From contig NZ_JAINFJ010000008.1 of assembly GCF_019966595.1 (NCBI RefSeq), positions 140,932 through 204,931 of the forward strand: 64,000 bases of DNA, read 5' to 3'. Shown in pieces: positions 60,838 to 64,000 of the stretch; the stretch's first letter is position 1, and each line of letters begins with the position of its first letter. Under the pieces are notes generated by a model. The model was given only the letters and a program-made list of their open reading frames with translations, ran no database searches and was not told the origin of the DNA. Source of the DNA: Oricola indica (GTDB lineage: Bacteria > Pseudomonadota > Alphaproteobacteria > Rhizobiales > Rhizobiaceae). Position numbers and translations under genes: made by a program.

Positions 60838-61932
60838 ATGCGCAAGTCGTTTTCGGGAGTCGCGCCGATCCGGCCCGGCTACACGAGCGAGATCAGGCTG
60901 ACCTATCCGGCGGCGTTTTTTAACGCCGAGGAGCTGGAGACCGGTCGCATCGTCGCGCATGTGCGCAACGCGCTCGGCGGTCCGCTGGCCTTCACGCTGG
61001 ACAGCGACCAGGACTCGATCGAGCGCGAGGAGAACGCGCTGGTCCTGCTGATGCCGGCGGATGGCACATCGAAGCTCGGCGGCGGGATCGCGGTCTGGGA
61101 TTTCGTGCGGGTGTCGGAATCGGGCGGCAAGCGTCCGGTGCCGGGCCGCTGGATCTGGCCCGTCCATTCGACGGTCACCCGCAATCTGGGCGAGGCGGAA
61201 GGTGAGGGGTCCGACGTTGTCGGCGGATCGGCCGTCAGTACGGCGACATTCGAGTTTCCCAGCGCCGACGCCCAGGTGGACTTCACGGTCGCCGTGGTGC
61301 CCGGCCCGCAGGGCAAGTCCTTTCTGATCGGCGCGGATGCGCCCGAAGACACGCTCGGCCGTGACGGCGACGTCTATATCAACTGGCAGTCGGGCGATCT
61401 CTACGAGAAGACCTTCGGCGCCTGGGGCGATCCGCTCGGCAATTTCTATGGCGGCGCGCTGGCGGCGGCGCAATCGGCCGCCGACGACGCGCAGGCAACG
61501 GCCGGCGACCGACAGGCGGTGGCGGATGACCGGACCGCCGTCACGGCGCTGAAGACCGCGATCGACGCGATGATGCCGGCGATCGACACGGTTGCCAACC
61601 GGGATGCCGAGATCGCGACGGTCGCGAACCGCGATGCGCAGATCGCCACGGTTGCGGAGCGGGATGCAGAAATTGTCACCGTCGCCGACATCGCCGTGCA
61701 GATCCAGACCGTCGCCGAGCGGGACGCGGAAATTGCCGCGCTGGCCGCGATCGAGGCGGCGATCGTTACGGCCGCCGAGAATGCCGACGATATCGCCACC
61801 GTGGCCGCCAATATCGACGCGGTGAACGACGCTGCCGGCGCGCTCACTATCATCCAGACCGCGATGCTTCAGATGGCGACGGCCTATGCCGACAGCCAGA
61901 CCCGTTTTATCGACGCCCACGCCTTCGAATAG
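60838..61932 (+). CDS. Fibre-type protein with decapeptide repeats (364 aa)
   Basis: The N-terminal 150 residues are a beta-rich domain of the type found in fibre-tip proteins. A linker (GPQGKSFLIGADAPEDTLGR) follows. Residues 252-301 are five tandem 10-residue repeats of the pattern TVAxRDAEIA, and the C-terminus carries the DAHAFE end shared with the previous gene. The repeats predict a long alpha-helical trimeric rod. Confidence 0.72.
   Translation: MRKSFSGVAPIRPGYTSEIRLTYPAAFFNAEELETGRIVAHVRNALGGPLAFTLDSDQDSIEREENALVLLMPADGTSKLGGGIAVWDFVRVSESGGKRPVPGRWIWPVHSTVTRNLGEAEGEGSDVVGGSAVSTATFEFPSADAQVDFTVAVVPGPQGKSFLIGADAPEDTLGRDGDVYINWQSGDLYEKTFGAWGDPLGNFYGGALAAAQSAADDAQATAGDRQAVADDRTAVTALKTAIDAMMPAIDTVANRDAEIATVANRDAQIATVAERDAEIVTVADIAVQIQTVAERDAEIAALAAIEAAIVTAAENADDIATVAANIDAVNDAAGALTIIQTAMLQMATAYADSQTRFIDAHAFE
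61591..61740 (+). repeat. Five tandem 30-bp repeats in the fibre gene
   Basis: Units start at 61591, 61621, 61651, 61681 and 61711, and each encodes a 10-residue repeat such as TVANRDAEIA and TVAERDAEIV. Periodicity continues weakly to about 61830. Confidence 0.85.
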
Positions 61933-61941
61933 GGACCAGCC

Positions 61942-64000
61942 ATGACTGTCGAACAGGAAGTCGCCAATCTCACCTCCGCCGTGAATTCGCTGACGGATAC
62001 CGTCAATGTGAAGAAGGCCGCGCTCGACCAGGCGGTGACGGATGCCGAGGGCCACAAGGATCAGGCCGGCGTGCACAACGTTGCAGCCGAAGCGGCCGAG
62101 ACTGGCGCCGTGGCGGCGAAGACGGGGGCGGATCAGGCCTATCTGGATACGCTCACGGCGCTCGGCAATGTCGAGAATTATGACGAGACGCTGGGGCTGT
62201 TGAACGGCGGCGCAAAGGAGATCGCCGCGGCGGCCGATGTGGTCGACGTCTTTGTCTATGACACCCGCAAGGACAGCGACGGCGGTGCATGGCGCAAGCG
62301 GTGCCAGCACACGAGCTGGTACAACGAGACGCTGGATACGGCGACGCGTGGCTCGCGGCGAGACTTCCCGCAGGTGGCGTTGATCGTGGCGCGGGCGGCG
62401 ACCGTCACGATTTACGATCTCGACGATCCGGTGAACTGCCCGATGTGGATGGTGGTTATGGGGGGCGCTGCCGATGGCAGGCTGCTGAATGCATCAGCTG
62501 CCATAACGTCAATCAAGGTCCGGCAAGGTGTCCTTGTCGTGGCGACCGACGGAGGTGGTGTCTTCAAAGCTGATTTCGTCAAGGATAACGGATATCGGCA
62601 CTACAGCAGTTCGAGTTTTACCGGCGTCTATCTTGGCAGCATTGCAGATCGCAACATCGCGGGTACAGGGTTTTCTTACGGCAACACAGCTGGTGTGATC
62701 GTTGACAACAACGTCAACAACGTCGCCATGACCGTCCTCCCCGGCACGCCCGTCGATCCGGTGCGCGGTATGCCAGTCCCGACGATCGCAGTGGCGACAG
62801 ATGGCGGCGTCTCGGTGATCCATTGGGATGGTCGGGTGACGGATAGTTTGTCCGCAACCGGCCGCGATGGCATTGGCTTTAGCGGCAATGATGACTTGTG
62901 GTATTTCAGCGGCATTTTCGCGGGCGCTGTCTGGTCCACATCATCCCAGATTGCTTCGGATGGATTTGGGAACAATGTTTTCGGCGCCGCTTCGATTCCT
63001 GCGCTTATGGATAACAATGCAAAGGTAGTCGAGGTAACCGGCCCATTGATTGCGCGGGGTTCTGGCTTTGGCCTAGACCTTGTGGCAAAGCAGCCCGTCG
63101 ATGATCAGTCTGCCGTCGCATACGTCACCGATACCTACAACACCGGCTTCATGGTCGGCGATATCAAGCTCGCGCTCGCCGAGTCCTCCGCAGATGTGAC
63201 GGATCTCACGGACACAGAAGCCGTTACCAACTCGGACATGACTGCGTCTGACGGCTCAGATCATACGCTTGATTCCGGAACCGCCACCTACGACGCGACG
63301 GATGACGAGATTGACCTCGATAATTCCAGCGGTGTCGCAGTAAATTCCGTTGCCCAGACTATCAATGTGACACCTGGGGTCTGGGCAGTAACTGTTCGTG
63401 TTAACAAGTACACTTCGGGCGCTGTAAAGATCGTCGGATCTCCTGGCACGGCTACGATTCTCGACAGTGGAGTTGGCATACCGGCAACATCGGCAGAGAC
63501 TGTAACGCGCTATATCACCTTTTCGGCTTCCGGGACGCACACCATCATTGCGCAGACGACTGATGGCACTGTTGCCAGCATCAATCTGTTTTCCGCGAAG
63601 AAGCTAGTCACCGACCGCTCAGCCGCCGCCAACCATCCGGTCATCCACGGGACCGTAGAGCGAGAAGCTGTTGCCACGGGTGCGGAGCTTGCCGCTTATT
63701 CCGGTTTCTCGGCAGCGAACTATCTGGAGGTGCCTTATTCGTCCGATTTCGACTTCGGGACCGGCGATTTCTGTCTTGGGGCGCGCGTCAAGATTACTAA
63801 TTCTACGACCAACGCACGCATAATTGCGAGAGAGTATTACACTGGCGGAGCCTTTAATGGCGCCCGCATACTGCTTTTCCGTGACTCGTCAAATCGATTG
63901 GTATTCTACGTTAGTGATGGGACTAGGGTCCAGACTCATTCAGACCCAGAACGCGATGAGAGTGGCAAGCGCGACAGCGGACAGGAAGTTGCGGGCGAGC
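61942..64000 (+). CDS. Tail-fibre/receptor-binding protein, N-terminal part (open at window end)
   Basis: The frame has no stop from ATG 61942 to the window end (at least 686 codons). The N-terminus is helical (TVEQEVANLTSAVNSLTDTV), followed by a Trp-rich segment (AWRKRCQHTSWYNETLDTAT) seen in other rhizobial phage proteins, then beta-rich domains. Near residue 590 is a LamG-like start (AANYLEVPYSSDFDFGTGDF). From about 62470 the DNA is clearly richer in A+T than the rest of the prophage. The host-receptor domain is probably in the C-terminal part, beyond the window. Confidence 0.8.
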   Translation, partial: MTVEQEVANLTSAVNSLTDTVNVKKAALDQAVTDAEGHKDQAGVHNVAAEAAETGAVAAKTGADQAYLDTLTALGNVENYDETLGLLNGGAKEIAAAADVVDVFVYDTRKDSDGGAWRKRCQHTSWYNETLDTATRGSRRDFPQVALIVARAATVTIYDLDDPVNCPMWMVVMGGAADGRLLNASAAITSIKVRQGVLVVATDGGGVFKADFVKDNGYRHYSSSSFTGVYLGSIADRNIAGTGFSYGNTAGVIVDNNVNNVAMTVLPGTPVDPVRGMPVPTIAVATDGGVSVIHWDGRVTDSLSATGRDGIGFSGNDDLWYFSGIFAGAVWSTSSQIASDGFGNNVFGAASIPALMDNNAKVVEVTGPLIARGSGFGLDLVAKQPVDDQSAVAYVTDTYNTGFMVGDIKLALAESSADVTDLTDTEAVTNSDMTASDGSDHTLDSGTATYDATDDEIDLDNSSGVAVNSVAQTINVTPGVWAVTVRVNKYTSGAVKIVGSPGTATILDSGVGIPATSAETVTRYITFSASGTHTIIAQTTDGTVASINLFSAKKLVTDRSAAANHPVIHGTVEREAVATGAELAAYSGFSAANYLEVPYSSDFDFGTGDFCLGARVKITNSTTNARIIAREYYTGGAFNGARILLFRDSSNRLVFYVSDGTRVQTHSDPERDESGKRDSGQEVAGE

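Noticed and set aside
60514..62310. Minus-strand open frame of 598 codons opposite the fibre genes
   Set aside because: It is a shadow of the repeat-rich fibre genes with a low-complexity Arg/Asp/Gly product and no start signal.

Overview
The window (GC-rich, almost fully coding) looks like the chromosome of an alphaproteobacterium, most likely Hyphomicrobiales (rhizobia-like). The evidence is the gene style, a decayed IS3-family OrfA of a type common in rhizobia, a two-domain cold-shock protein, and tRNA-Glu and tRNA-Pro sequences of alphaproteobacterial type. This taxonomy is inferred from recognition only. It divides into a host catabolic region (1-26660) and a prophage (about 26661 to beyond 64000).

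Host part, left to right. (1) 2-8674 is a tightly overlapping sugar operon: FGGY kinase (cut by the window edge), SorC-type regulator, sugar ABC ATPase and permease, deoxyribose-phosphate aldolase, a two-domain ALDH16-like aldehyde dehydrogenase and a HAD phosphatase. Together they fit uptake and phosphorylation of deoxyribose or a related sugar, cleavage to glyceraldehyde-3-phosphate plus acetaldehyde, and oxidation of the aldehyde. (2) 8828-12604 is a tripartite tricarboxylate-type transporter (TctABC) divergent from a MarR regulator. (3) 12626-22672 is an aromatic-acid region: an aldehyde dehydrogenase and a LysR regulator, then a leftward gentisate-pathway operon (FAD hydroxylase, ring-cleaving dioxygenase, FAH-type hydrolase), and a divergent rightward hydroxycinnamate operon (hydratase/lyase, ADP-forming acyl-CoA synthetase, acyl-CoA dehydrogenase). 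(4) 22673-26620 holds housekeeping genes: IS3 remnant, tRNA-Glu, M15-type lipoprotein, glyoxalase I, cold-shock protein and DUF192 protein.

Prophage. It is inserted in the anticodon arm of a tRNA-Pro(UGG) gene, and only the 5' half of that tRNA is left at this junction. A leftward early operon (29721 to 26672) runs through small proteins and a nucleoside-deoxyribosyltransferase-like protein to a HTH/excisionase-like protein and the integrase. A LexA-like repressor (31640-32329) is flanked by at least four copies of a 16-bp operator, GCGTAY-N4-GTACGC, at both the leftward and rightward early promoters. Two lysogenic-conversion (moron) candidates, a lipoprotein and a membrane alpha/beta hydrolase, lie between them. 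The rightward early operon (32419-42628) encodes small regulators, DUF2303, three DNA methyltransferase-like proteins and a replication initiator with iteron-like repeats inside its gene, and ends in a NusG-like protein. An antisense membrane pentapeptide-type gene interrupts it at 39637-40677.

Late genes. A minor-tail-Z-like gene and a TTGACA-repeat region precede a lambda-type head module (TerS, GpA-type TerL, portal, gpW, S49 protease, scaffold candidate, gpD, gpE). This is joined to a P2-type contractile-tail baseplate module (V, W, J, I) and at least five tail-fibre-type genes. The last fibre gene is open at the window edge and drops in GC content. Tail sheath, tube, tape measure, lysis genes and the right attachment site are not in the window.
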